From: Oceaniglobus trochenteri
GTDB lineage: Bacteria > Pseudomonadota > Alphaproteobacteria > Rhodobacterales > Rhodobacteraceae
Assembly (NCBI RefSeq): GCF_020529025.1
Contig: NZ_JACNMM010000008.1
Location: 1-64,000 of the forward strand
Direction: 5' to 3'
DNA: 64,000 nt
Each line of letters opens with the position of its first letter. The stretch's first letter is position 1. The notes under the pieces are model-generated. The model worked only from the letters and a program-made list of their open reading frames with translations. It was not told where the DNA came from and searched no databases. Below are positions 15,221 through 23,822 of this stretch, piece after piece. The translations under genes and the position numbers were made by a program.

Positions 15221-15986
15221 TGGCCTGGCCGGGTTCGGCCATCCCGACCGCCAGGCGCGACCCTTCGGCGCGCGAATAGATGCCGAAGCTGGCCTTGCGC
15301 CCGGTGGTGCGTTCGCGGCTGAGCTTGGCGATGGTGTAAAGCGGTTCGCGTGCCACTTCGGCGGTTTCGCGGCTGATGTTGGGCAGCACGCAGCGCACCG
15401 AGGCTTCCTTGAGGATCAGCCTGGTTTCGCCAAGGTCGATGCAATCGCTCTCTTCTTCCTGCCAGGCCCGTTCGGCCGAGAATATGACATTGGGGCGGAA
15501 ACGCTCGATCTCGACCAGGGGCTTGCCCTCGTCGGCCAGCCGGGCGTTCAGGGCGGCGTGGGATTTGTCGGAAACGCTGTGCACCGGGTTGACCTTGGGC
15601 CACTGATGGGCTGAATCGCCGACCCGCACCAGGCGCACCGCATGGCCGATCCAGTCGGAAATCGCCTGCGCCATCTCGTCCCCCGCGTCCACGGCCGGGA
15701 AATCGAAGCCGTATTGCGTGACGACGCGCCGCGCGCCGTCATGGTCGGCGGGCACCGCCACACGTTCGCCCGCCTTGTTCGACAGGCCCAGAACGCCGCC
15801 GCCGTAATCCGCCGACAAGAGGGTAAGCTGCGGAATGTCACCCTGCCAGCGCATTTCCCCGGCGTCGTTCACCACGATCCATTCCCGGTCACCCTTCAGC
15901 GACCCGGTGGGCGTGATCTCGGCGCTGTCGATGGCGATTCCGCCCACCGATTTGACCGGGTAAAGATACATCGCTTCAATCTTCAT
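15132..15986 (-). CDS. MOSC-domain protein
   Basis: This 284-residue protein has an N-terminal MOSC_N beta-barrel (MYLYPVKSVGGIAIDSAEI) and a MOSC domain (about 130-260) resembling YcbX/mARC proteins; a Cys lies in SVRCVLPNISRETAE near 205. Such proteins bind the molybdenum cofactor and reduce N-hydroxylated or sulfur compounds, or deliver sulfur. The start at 15986 overlaps the preceding kinase stop by 11 nt, so it is the last gene of the amino-sugar operon. The final ~28 residues (Pro/Arg/Ser-rich) are antisense to the convergent oxidoreductase and look like a read-through tail. Confidence 0.82.
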   Translation of the reverse strand: MKIEAMYLYPVKSVGGIAIDSAEITPTGSLKGDREWIVVNDAGEMRWQGDIPQLTLLSADYGGGVLGLSNKAGERVAVPADHDGARRVVTQYGFDFPAVDAGDEMAQAISDWIGHAVRLVRVGDSAHQWPKVNPVHSVSDKSHAALNARLADEGKPLVEIERFRPNVIFSAERAWQEEESDCIDLGETRLILKEASVRCVLPNISRETAEVAREPLYTIAKLSRERTTGRKASFGIYSRAEGSRLAVGMAEPGQAIIPPRRGSAPPASVCRFRRCDRWPGSPRS

Positions 15987-17016
15987 GGCTTGTCTCCGGG
16001 GTTCGGGCCTTGTCGGTGCGAAAGAACTCGGCGTCGGGCAGCGTTTCAAGGATGCGCTGGTGGCAGGGGGCGCCGGTGCGGTCCCCGGTCAGGCGCAGCG
16101 CCATGGCCACCGCCCCGACGACCGGCACCGTGCGCTTCTCGATGCGGCGGGCGCCAGGGAAGCGGGCCGAGAAGATCTGCCAGATCCGGTCGGTCATGAG
16201 CGAGGAGTCGGCCTGGAACACCCCGCCGTTCATGATCAGCGCGACAGGCGCATCGGCCGGAAGCGACACCTTGCGGGCGGCCGCCACGGCATAGCCCGCC
16301 AGCGCCTCGGCGTGGTCCAGCACGATCCTGCGCGCCACGGCGTCGCCCGCATCGGCGCAGGCAATCAGCAGGGGGGTGAAGGTTCCCACGTTGCGGGTAT
16401 TGCGCCGCTTGCGGGCCGTGAACAGATGCAGCAGGCCTTCGACATCGGGGCAGTCGAAATGGGTCACGGCGGCCTCGGTCAGGGCCGTGGCGGCGCCGAT
16501 CCCGAGATCGGCCAGGTAGACGGCATCAAGCGCGGCCTCGGCCATTTCCAGCGACCCCTGGGTGCGCTGCCAGAAGCTGGAGTGCCAATAGGCGCCATCC
16601 GTGCCCCTTGCGCTGACCGCGGCGCCGGTGCCGCAGACGACAGCCACGGCGGCGCCGTCCTCGTCCAGCGCCTCAAGCCCGCCGATCCCGTCGTTGACCA
16701 CGCGCCAACGGTCGTCGGGCAGATGGGCCAGCCCCAGGTCGGCGCGCCGGTTCAGCCAGTGGTCGATATCCTCGGGCCAGTCGGCGCCGATCAGGCTCAG
16801 CGCGGCCGCCTCGATCTGGCCGCCGGTTATCCCGGCGTCGGACAGGGCCCGGACGATGGCCGTCGCGACATGGCGTTCGGCGTCGGGCGTCTGGTAAATG
16901 TCGGCATTGTCCGACCGCCCGGCGCCGACAACGGTTCCGTCATCGGCCCGGGCGACAAGGGCGATGGTCTTGGAGGCGCCGCCATCGACACCCAGAACGT
17001 GACCGCCCGCCATCAT
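15976..17016 (-). CDS. BadF/BadG-type ATPase, N-acetylglucosamine kinase-like
   Basis: This 346-residue ASKHA-fold kinase has phosphate-1 motif GVDGGASKTIALVAR (about 8-22), VVCGTGAAVSARG (about 127) as phosphate 2, and MNGGVFQADSSLM near 265 as the adenosine region. Proteins of this BcrAD family phosphorylate N-acetylglucosamine or glucosamine. Its start overlaps the deaminase stop by 4 nt, and it lies in one unit with GH4 and deaminase genes. It would supply the 6-phosphate sugar that the deaminase uses. Glucosamine against N-acetylglucosamine cannot be separated by reading; no nagA deacetylase is present here. Confidence 0.8.
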   Translation of the reverse strand: MMAGGHVLGVDGGASKTIALVARADDGTVVGAGRSDNADIYQTPDAERHVATAIVRALSDAGITGGQIEAAALSLIGADWPEDIDHWLNRRADLGLAHLPDDRWRVVNDGIGGLEALDEDGAAVAVVCGTGAAVSARGTDGAYWHSSFWQRTQGSLEMAEAALDAVYLADLGIGAATALTEAAVTHFDCPDVEGLLHLFTARKRRNTRNVGTFTPLLIACADAGDAVARRIVLDHAEALAGYAVAAARKVSLPADAPVALIMNGGVFQADSSLMTDRIWQIFSARFPGARRIEKRTVPVVGAVAMALRLTGDRTGAPCHQRILETLPDAEFFRTDKARTPETSHED

Positions 17017-17738
17017 TCGCCGACCCAGGCCGCCTTGTCGGCCAGCACCACGGTGCCCGGGTGCGACTGGAACAGCGAGGCCGGAACATCGGGGGTTGCC
17101 GGGCCTTCGACGGCGCGGCGCAGGATCTTGTGCTTGTGCGCGCCCGTCACCACCAGGATGACCCGCCGCGCGGCCAGAAGCGGCGCCATGCCCATGGTGA
17201 CGCCATGGGCCGGCACCTGGTCAAGTCCGCCCCAATACCCGGCGTTGCTGTTCAGGCTTTCGGGCGTCAGGGCGACGGTGCGGGTGGGGGCATCGGCGGG
17301 CGAGGGCGGTTCGTTGAACCCCACATGCCCGTTCGGCCCCAGCCCCAGAATGGCCAGCCCCAGCCCACCAGCCGCCGCGATGGCGGCGTCGTAGCGGCGG
17401 CATTCTGCCGCGATATCGGGGGCCATGGCATCGATCTTCTCGACCCGGTCGGGGCTGATGCCCAGCGGGGTCACGAAGGCACGCTCCATCCAGCCCCAGA
17501 GCGAGCGGCGGTCGTCGTCCGGCACCCCGAGATAGGTGTCAAGCTGGAAGGCCCGCATCTGCCCGGTGTCGGCGCGCCCGTCCTGTTGCATCTGCGCCAA
17601 CTGTTCGTACAGCGCGATGGGCGAGCGCCCGGTGGCGATGGCCGCCGCCATCGCCGGTTCCGCCGAAAGGGCATCGGCAAAGGCCTGCGCGCCCGCGACG
17701 GCAAGCTGTGCCGCGTCGGGCAGCACCCTGATTTCCAT
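17013..17738 (-). CDS. nagB: Glucosamine-6-phosphate deaminase
   Basis: This 241-residue enzyme converts glucosamine-6-phosphate to fructose-6-phosphate and ammonia. Family motifs are AFQLDTYLG (catalytic Asp region, about 72) and LGLGPNGHVGFNEPP (about 128), which carries His and Glu of the triad. The Asp of the E. coli enzyme is Asn here, as in the monomeric NagB group. The start ATG at 17738 overlaps the stop of the GH4 gene by one base (TGATG). It links amino-sugar breakdown to glycolysis. Confidence 0.88.
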   Translation of the reverse strand: MEIRVLPDAAQLAVAGAQAFADALSAEPAMAAAIATGRSPIALYEQLAQMQQDGRADTGQMRAFQLDTYLGVPDDDRRSLWGWMERAFVTPLGISPDRVEKIDAMAPDIAAECRRYDAAIAAAGGLGLAILGLGPNGHVGFNEPPSPADAPTRTVALTPESLNSNAGYWGGLDQVPAHGVTMGMAPLLAARRVILVVTGAHKHKILRRAVEGPATPDVPASLFQSHPGTVVLADKAAWVGE

Positions 17739-19048
17739 CAGCGGGGTTCCTTTTCGACAAGGCGGGCGGGCAGGTGGTCGCGATGGGCCTCGGCCATCTC
17801 GTCGTACAGCGCTTCGGCCACGGGCAGCGAGGGCACCAGCGGGTTTGACATCAGGGCCTGAACGGCATCGGCGCGGGTGCCGTCCCATGCGGCCTTGGCC
17901 GTCAACACCTGATAGTTGGCAAGCGCGGCGACAAGGCCCGCCACGTTCTGCGGCACGGCGCCCGAAACGATGGGCCGCGCGCCCTGCTTGTCGACAAGGC
18001 CCGGCACCTCGACCACAAGGTCGTCGGGCAGGCCGGCAATCGCGCCCTTGTTCGGCACGTTGACCGGCCAGACCTCGGATTTGTCGTTGGCGATGGCATC
18101 CATGACATCGACCGCGATTTCCAGCAGGTCCATGCCCCCCCGGCAGCGTTTCGGATCAAGCCGGGGCACATCGGCATCGGCCTGTTCGGCGTAGTGGGCC
18201 CATTGGTCGGGCACATCGGCCAGGATGTCGTCGGCGCGGGTGGTGTTGGCGGCCTTCAGTTCCTCGACGATCTCGTCGCGGAAATAGTAGTACTTGAAAT
18301 ACTGGGCCGGTACCGAACCGAAGGTCGCGGTCATGTGCATCAGGCGGCGTGACTGGGGCGACAGGTCGGCGTCTCCCTTGCGCTTGTCCCAGACGGCGCG
18401 AACCTTCTCGACGAAATCCTCGCCGTCGTGATCGTGGTGCACCGACCACGACCCGTGGTTCAGCCCCACCATGGTGACATCCAGCTTTTCCGGGTCCAGT
18501 CCCGCTGCTTCGGCCACTTCGCGCGGAAAGATGATCGGCCCTTCGCACAGCGAGATCACCTGCCGCTTGGCATGGCTGGCGATGGCCTGGGCCACGATGT
18601 TCACGGGGTTGGTATAGTTCAGCAGAACGGCGTTGGGGCAGACCTCGTCCATGTCGTCCAGCATCGGCTTGATCGCCTCGATGGCCCGCAGTGCCATGAA
18701 GAAGCCGCCGGGCCCCTGGGTTTCCTGACCGATCAACCCGTGGCGCAGGGGAATCGTCTCGTCCTGGCGGCGGGCCTCGAAACCGCCGGGGCGGAAGCTG
18801 CTCAGCACGATATCGGCATCCTTCAGTCCGGCGCGCCGGTCGGTGGTGGCGCTGAAGGTGATGTCGGCGCCCGCCGCCTGGGCCATCTTGCGCGACAGGC
18901 GCAGGATGATGTCGAGGTGCGCTTCGTCAAGGTCGATCAGCACGACCTGCGATCCGGCAAAGGCCTTGGCGCGTTCGATGATGCCCCGGGTGACGGCAGG
19001 CGCGCGGGTGCTTCCCCCGCCGATATAGGCGATCTTGATGGCGGTCAT
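17738..19048 (-). CDS. Glycoside hydrolase family 4 (6-phospho-glycosidase type)
   Basis: This 436-residue NAD+-dependent glycosidase has dinucleotide motif IAYIGGGSTRAPAVTR at the N-terminus, LNYTNPVNIVAQA near 145, the metal-binding Cys in SLCEGPIIFPRE (about 168) and the metal-binding His in GLNHGSWSV (about 197). GH4 enzymes cleave 6-phospho-alpha/beta-glucosides, galactosides or glucuronides through an oxidation-elimination route. The ATG at 19048 is preceded by AAAGGAAC. Followed without a gap by nagB and a kinase, it probably acts on an amino-sugar glycoside. A GntR-type operator lies 142-152 nt upstream. Confidence 0.88.
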   Translation of the reverse strand: MTAIKIAYIGGGSTRAPAVTRGIIERAKAFAGSQVVLIDLDEAHLDIILRLSRKMAQAAGADITFSATTDRRAGLKDADIVLSSFRPGGFEARRQDETIPLRHGLIGQETQGPGGFFMALRAIEAIKPMLDDMDEVCPNAVLLNYTNPVNIVAQAIASHAKRQVISLCEGPIIFPREVAEAAGLDPEKLDVTMVGLNHGSWSVHHDHDGEDFVEKVRAVWDKRKGDADLSPQSRRLMHMTATFGSVPAQYFKYYYFRDEIVEELKAANTTRADDILADVPDQWAHYAEQADADVPRLDPKRCRGGMDLLEIAVDVMDAIANDKSEVWPVNVPNKGAIAGLPDDLVVEVPGLVDKQGARPIVSGAVPQNVAGLVAALANYQVLTAKAAWDGTRADAVQALMSNPLVPSLPVAEALYDEMAEAHRDHLPARLVEKEPR

Positions 19049-19189
19049 GGCTCGGATGTTCCTTTCCCCATTGGAAATGGTGGCACTATGCACTCTGGCC
19101 GTCCGGTGATGGCCGGGCAACCTTTCTTCGGTGGCGTCGCCCGGCGCAGCGGCCCGGCGTTCGCCCGTTCTTCCTGTCGGACTCACGGG

Positions 19190-19206
19190 TGGTTATAACA
19201 GGTTAT
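19190..19206 (+). promoter_or_regulatory. GntR-type operator upstream of the GH4-nagB operon
   Basis: TGGTTATAACA (19190-19200) contains the perfect palindrome GTTATAAC and continues into a second GGTTAT (19201-19206). The same TGGTYATAACA core is found between the transporter operon and the GntR gene at 25491-25501. The 203-nt gap also has a small GGCCCC/GGGGCC hairpin (19225-19240) just after the sulfatase stop. Confidence 0.6.
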
Positions 19207-19251
19207 GTCGGATGCGGTCAAGCTGGCCCCCACCGGGGCCGCCGCGCCCGG

Positions 19252-20817
19252 TCAGGCCAGTCCCAGTTCGGCCAGGACCGCCCCGCTGTCGTGTTCGGGG
19301 ACATCGCCGATATCGGCCATCCGCCTGTCAAGCTTGCCCAGCATCCGGCGGAACACCTCGGCATGGGCGGGGTCTTTGGCCAGGTTCTGCATCTCGAAGG
19401 GGTCTTCCTGGCAATCGAACAGCTCCCATTCCGGCTGGGCGTCGTTGGGGCGGGCGCCAAGCTGGCCCAGGTCGTCGTTGTACCAGTGGATCAGCTTGTA
19501 ACGGTCGTCGCGCACGCCGTAGTGCGCCCAGGCATGGTGGAAGATGTCGTTGTGCATCCAGTAGCGGTGATAGGCCAGATCGTCCCAATCCTCGCCCAGC
19601 CGGTCTTCGAACATGGGCCGAAGGCTGTTGCCCTGCATGTACGAGGGTACGGGAAGGCCGGCGTAATCCAGGAAGGTGGGCGCGAAATCGACGTTGCAGG
19701 CGATGCGCCGGGTCGTGGTTCCGGCGGTGATGCCGGCGGGATGGCGCACGAGGAAGGGCGCCTTGAGCGATTCCTCGTACATGAACCGCTTGTCGAACCA
19801 GCCGTGTTCCCCCAGGAAGAACCCCTGGTCCGACGTGTAGATCACCAGCGTATTCTCGGCCTGGCCTGTCTCTTCGAGCCGGTCCAGCAAGCGCCCGACG
19901 CTGTCGTCGATGGCCTGCACCGTGCGCAGGTAGCGCTTGATATAGCGTTGGTACTTGAACCGGGCCAGTTCGGCCGGATCGTCGAAATGGAAGATTTCCC
20001 CCGACTCGGCACAGAGAAGGTCGATGCTCTCGCCCTCGGCCAGGTCGGGGATCAGCCGCAGCCGCCCCTCGGACCACAGCAATTCACCCACTTCGGCGCC
20101 GCCCTCGGGCTGGACCAGGCCAAGATCCTCGTAGGTCATGTCGCGGCGCACCCGCATGCGGGCGGCCTCGGCTGCGGCGGCGCGGTTCGAATAGTCGTCG
20201 TCAAAGTTCTCGGGGATCGGCAGATCCTCGTCCTGCCACAGGTGGCGGTGGCGGGGGTGGCACTGGAAATGACGATGGGGCGCCTTGTGGTGGCACATCA
20301 GAAAGAAGGGCTGATCCTTGTCCTGCGCGCCGTGCCGGTCGATGAAATCGAGGCACTGGTCGGTGACGATGTCGGTGGCATAGCCGGGCACCGTGCGCGG
20401 GCCGTCGCGGTCGATCATCACCGGATCGAAATAGTCGCCCTGACCGGGAAAGACGCACCATTCGTCAAAGCCAACGGGTTCGTGCGCAGGGCCTTCGCCC
20501 AGGTGCCACTTGCCGAACATGCCCGTGCGATAGCCCCCGGCGCGCAGGTGGCGCGCGACATTGGGCAGGCGGTTGTCCATGTGGGTGTCCAGCGTCGTGA
20601 CCAGGTTCACATGGTTGTAGGTGCCCGTCAGGATCGCGGCGCGCGCGGGCGTGCAGATGGAGTTCGTGACATAGCAGGCGTCATGGCGCAGGCCGTCCCG
20701 GGCCAACCTGTCGATGTTGGGCGTATGGTTCAGACCCCCGCCATAGGCCGAAATCGCGCGGAAGGCGTGATCGTCGGACATGATGAACAGGATGTTGGGG
20801 CGGTCGGTGGTCGGCAT
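19252..20817 (-). CDS. Type I sulfatase (formylglycine-dependent)
   Basis: This 521-residue alkaline-phosphatase-fold sulfatase has metal-binding Asp pair FIMSDDHAFRA (about 11-20), maturation motif SICTPARAAILTG with the Cys that becomes formylglycine (about 56), GKWHLGEGP and a late DQGFFLGEHGW (about 325). No signal peptide is present, so it should act in the cytoplasm on imported sugar sulfates, unlike most type I sulfatases. It is the last gene of the transporter operon (4 nt after the ATPase). Next to amino-sugar genes, a hexosamine-sulfate substrate is likely but inferred. No formylglycine-generating enzyme gene is in the window. Confidence 0.9.
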   Translation of the reverse strand: MPTTDRPNILFIMSDDHAFRAISAYGGGLNHTPNIDRLARDGLRHDACYVTNSICTPARAAILTGTYNHVNLVTTLDTHMDNRLPNVARHLRAGGYRTGMFGKWHLGEGPAHEPVGFDEWCVFPGQGDYFDPVMIDRDGPRTVPGYATDIVTDQCLDFIDRHGAQDKDQPFFLMCHHKAPHRHFQCHPRHRHLWQDEDLPIPENFDDDYSNRAAAAEAARMRVRRDMTYEDLGLVQPEGGAEVGELLWSEGRLRLIPDLAEGESIDLLCAESGEIFHFDDPAELARFKYQRYIKRYLRTVQAIDDSVGRLLDRLEETGQAENTLVIYTSDQGFFLGEHGWFDKRFMYEESLKAPFLVRHPAGITAGTTTRRIACNVDFAPTFLDYAGLPVPSYMQGNSLRPMFEDRLGEDWDDLAYHRYWMHNDIFHHAWAHYGVRDDRYKLIHWYNDDLGQLGARPNDAQPEWELFDCQEDPFEMQNLAKDPAHAEVFRRMLGKLDRRMADIGDVPEHDSGAVLAELGLA

Positions 20818-20820
20818 GGT

Positions 20821-21912
20821 TCAGTCCTTGGCGGGGGCGATGGACACTTCGGGCAGGGCGATGCCGTCGGCGTCGAAGAAATGGGTCCGGCCCGACAGGC
20901 GCAGCGCCAGCGGTTCGTCCGGGTCGGGCGTGGTGCCGCCGGGAAAGCGCACCGCGATCTCCTGGCCCCATTCGGTGCGCACCCAGGCGAAATCGGCGTC
21001 GCCCAGCCGTTCGACCACGGCGACGACACCCGTCAGCGGCGCATCGCCCTGGGCGCGCTCCAACTGGTCGGCGCGCAGACCCAGGGTTTTCACCTGGTTG
21101 GCCTGGGCCCCGGAAAGACGCAGGGTGCGGCCATCGGGCAGGGTGGCCACGGTCTCATCGCCCTGACTGCGGGTTTCCACGGTGATGAAGTTCATCTTCG
21201 GGCTGCCGATGAAACCGGCCACGAACAGGTTTGCCGGCCGATGGTATAGGTCCATCGGCGTGCCCACCTGCTCGATCCGTCCGGCGCGCAGCACCACGAT
21301 CTTGTCGGCCAGGGTCATCGCCTCGACCTGGTCGTGGGTGACATAGATCATCGTCGCGCCGTCAAGCTGGCGGTGCAGCTTGGCAATCTCAAGCCGCGTT
21401 GCCACCCGCAGTTCGGCGTCGAGGTTGGACAGCGGTTCGTCGAACAGGAACACCTCGGGGTCGCGCACGATGGCACGGCCGATGGCGACACGCTGGCGTT
21501 GCCCGCCCGAAAGCGCCTTGGGCTTGCGCTTCAGCAGGTCTTCGATCTGCAGGATGCGGGCCGCCTCGCGCACCCGCTTGTCCACCACGTCGCGGGGGAC
21601 GCCGTTCATCCGCAGCCCGAAGCCCATGTTCCGCGCCACGGTCATGTGGGGATAAAGGGCGTAGGTCTGGAACACCATCGCGGCGCCCCGTTCCGAAGGA
21701 TCGACATCGTTCACGACACGTCCGCCGATCGAAAGCTCGCCGGCGCTGATCTCTTCCAGGCCGGCGATCATGCGCAGCAGGGTGGATTTGCCGCAGCCCG
21801 ACGGCCCGACGAAGACGCAGAATTCGCCGGGGGCAATGTCGATGTCCACGCCCTTGATCACCTCGGCGCTGCCGAAGTTCTTTCGTATACCCTTCAGGCT
21901 CAGTCCGGCCAT
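20821..21912 (-). CDS. CUT1 ABC transporter ATPase, UgpC/MalK-type (second system)
   Basis: This 363-residue protein has [40 protein letters not shown] and [10 protein letters not shown] in order, then a C-terminal TOBE region (about 245-360). It is encoded 4 nt after the MalG-type permease and before the sulfatase. It powers the second CUT1 importer of the window. No missing motif was seen. Confidence 0.93.
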   Translation of the reverse strand: MAGLSLKGIRKNFGSAEVIKGVDIDIAPGEFCVFVGPSGCGKSTLLRMIAGLEEISAGELSIGGRVVNDVDPSERGAAMVFQTYALYPHMTVARNMGFGLRMNGVPRDVVDKRVREAARILQIEDLLKRKPKALSGGQRQRVAIGRAIVRDPEVFLFDEPLSNLDAELRVATRLEIAKLHRQLDGATMIYVTHDQVEAMTLADKIVVLRAGRIEQVGTPMDLYHRPANLFVAGFIGSPKMNFITVETRSQGDETVATLPDGRTLRLSGAQANQVKTLGLRADQLERAQGDAPLTGVVAVVERLGDADFAWVRTEWGQEIAVRFPGGTTPDPDEPLALRLSGRTHFFDADGIALPEVSIAPAKD

Positions 21913-21916
21913 GGCG

Positions 21917-22789
21917 TTATCCTTTCACAGCGCCCGCAAGGCCGGCGATGAAATAGCGTTGAAGAAACAGGAACAGGATCACCACCGGCAGGATGCTGAT
22001 CGTCGAGGCGGCGGTCATGCCGCCCCAGTCCACGAAATTCTCGCCCTTGAAGGCATAGACCCCGACCGAAAGCGTGCGGATCGCAGGGTTGGCCAGGGTC
22101 ACGACCAGCGGCAGAAGAAAGTCGTTCCAGGCATAGAGCGTCTGCATCACGATGACGGTGACGATGATCGGTTGCGACAGGGGCAGCATGACGAACCAGA
22201 AGGTCTTCACCATGCCCACGCCGTCCATCCGCGCCGCCTCTTCCAATTCGTCGGGCATCTGGTTGAAATAGCCGGCGAATAGCATGACGAAGATCACGAA
22301 GGACCCGCCGCAGGTGGCCAGCATCACCCCCCAGAGCGACTGGCCCAGCCCGACCGCGCTGAGCAGGCCCAGCACCGGGATGATCGTATAGCCCTGGGGC
22401 ACGAACAGCGTGAAGACCAGCAACCCGAAGATCAGACCGCGCCCCGGAAACTGGCGCCGCCCAAGGACATATCCCATCATTGCCGCCGCGACGGTGACGA
22501 TGATCACCGACCCGATGGTCACGAACAGGGTGTTGAAGAAATAGGCCCCGATCCGGGCCTCGGTCCAGGCGCGGAAGTAGTTCTCGATCGTGGGTTCCGA
22601 GGGGATCAGGCCCGGGTCGGCAAAGATCGCCGCATTGGTCTTGAGCGAGGCCGAGACCATCCAGAGCATGGGATAGATCCAGGCCGCGCAAAGCGCCGCC
22701 AAGAGGATCGACACGACAAGGCGGCGGCGACGCGGTGACAGCAGCGAAGGCCGCCGCCGGCGCATGGGTGTGCGGGATGCCGTGGTCAT
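21917..22789 (-). CDS. CUT1 ABC transporter permease, MalG-type (second system)
   Basis: This 290-residue protein has a basic N-terminus, six hydrophobic segments and EAA loop ELEEAARMDGVGMVKTFW. It overlaps the MalF-type gene by 4 nt and ends in the usual RYFIAGLAGAVKG. Together they form the membrane channel of the amino-sugar-linked importer. Confidence 0.9.
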   Translation of the reverse strand: MTTASRTPMRRRRPSLLSPRRRRLVVSILLAALCAAWIYPMLWMVSASLKTNAAIFADPGLIPSEPTIENYFRAWTEARIGAYFFNTLFVTIGSVIIVTVAAAMMGYVLGRRQFPGRGLIFGLLVFTLFVPQGYTIIPVLGLLSAVGLGQSLWGVMLATCGGSFVIFVMLFAGYFNQMPDELEEAARMDGVGMVKTFWFVMLPLSQPIIVTVIVMQTLYAWNDFLLPLVVTLANPAIRTLSVGVYAFKGENFVDWGGMTAASTISILPVVILFLFLQRYFIAGLAGAVKG

Positions 22790-23733
22790 TGGTCACCTCC
22801 CTGCCGCCGGGCCTGCCGGAGTGCGAGAATCTGGAACACGGTCAGCACCATGATCGACAGGCCGAAGAAGACGCCCGCGGCGCTGGCATAGCCGAGGCGC
22901 GGCACGGTTCCGGCGGCCGAGGCAAAGGCGGTGCGGAAGATGTAAACTTCCATCACCTCGGAGGAATAGAAGGGCCCGCCCTGGGTCATCGCCTGGACCA
23001 GCGGAAAGACGTTCATGGCGGAAATCGCCGAGATCAGCGCGATCACCACGGCGAAGGGCGCGATCATCGGCAGAACGATATACATCGTCACCTGCCGCCC
23101 GGTTACGCCATCCAGACGCGCCGCCTCGAACAGTTCGGCAGGCACGGTCTGCAGCGCGGCCAGCCAGTACACCATGGTGACCCCGACCCATTTCCAGATA
23201 TAGATCACCGCCAGCGTCCAGAGGACAAGGCGCGGCGAGCCGAGGAAATCGATGGTGCGCTGGGTCAGGCCCCAGTCAAGCAGCGCCATGTTCACCGGGC
23301 CGTTGAACGGGCTGAGCATCAATGTCATCACGATGCCGATCACCGCCACCGGGGTGACCACGGGAAGAAAGATCAGGGTCCGGTACAGCGACGACAGCTT
23401 CAGCAGCTTGTCGTTCAGCATCACCGCCAGAACCAGAGAGATTGCCATCTGTGCCGGCACTGTCGCCAGCATGAAGATGAAGGATCGGCGGAAGGCATCC
23501 CAGAAATAGGAATCGCCCAGCAACTCGCGATAGTTGGCCAGCCCGACAAAGACCGGGTTGGCATCGAACCCCGACCAGTCCAGCAGCGAGTACCACTCGG
23601 AGGCGACCAGGGGCCACAGGATGAAGGCCCCGAAAACCATCATCCCCGGAACGAGAAACAGGTAGACCAGCGCCGTCTGGCGCATGCGGCGGGCCTTGCG
23701 ATGGGGGCGTGCCGGAAGGGCGGCGTCAGTCAT
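22786..23733 (-). CDS. CUT1 ABC transporter permease, MalF-type (second system)
   Basis: This 315-residue protein starts with a basic tail (RPHRKARRMRQTALVYL) and has about six membrane segments and EAA loop ELFEAARLDGVTGRQVTM. It follows the binding-protein gene after an 89-nt gap that contains a strong hairpin. It is translationally coupled to the MalG-type permease. Confidence 0.9.
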   Translation of the reverse strand: MTDAALPARPHRKARRMRQTALVYLFLVPGMMVFGAFILWPLVASEWYSLLDWSGFDANPVFVGLANYRELLGDSYFWDAFRRSFIFMLATVPAQMAISLVLAVMLNDKLLKLSSLYRTLIFLPVVTPVAVIGIVMTLMLSPFNGPVNMALLDWGLTQRTIDFLGSPRLVLWTLAVIYIWKWVGVTMVYWLAALQTVPAELFEAARLDGVTGRQVTMYIVLPMIAPFAVVIALISAISAMNVFPLVQAMTQGGPFYSSEVMEVYIFRTAFASAAGTVPRLGYASAAGVFFGLSIMVLTVFQILALRQARRQGGDQ

Positions 23734-23794
23734 CGGAGAATCCTCGCAACGTCATTGTCGCGGCACCCGGCGGGCGGCCGACGGTGATGGGCAA

Positions 23795-23817
23795 ATGGGC
23801 GCCATGAAGGCGCCCAT
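23795..23817 (-). terminator. Hairpin between binding-protein and permease genes (second system)
   Basis: ATGGGCGCC (23795-23803), loop of 5, GGCGCCCAT (23809-23817) is a perfect 9-bp stem. It lies 6 nt after the binding-protein stop. It has no T-run, so it is more likely an mRNA-stabilising or attenuating element than a full terminator. The same placement is seen in the other two CUT1 operons. Confidence 0.6.
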
Positions 23818-23822
23818 CCAGA

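Noticed and set aside
19189-21249. 686-codon plus-strand frame antisense to sulfatase and ATPase
   Set aside because: The sulfatase and ATPase motifs on the other strand are complete; this frame has none.
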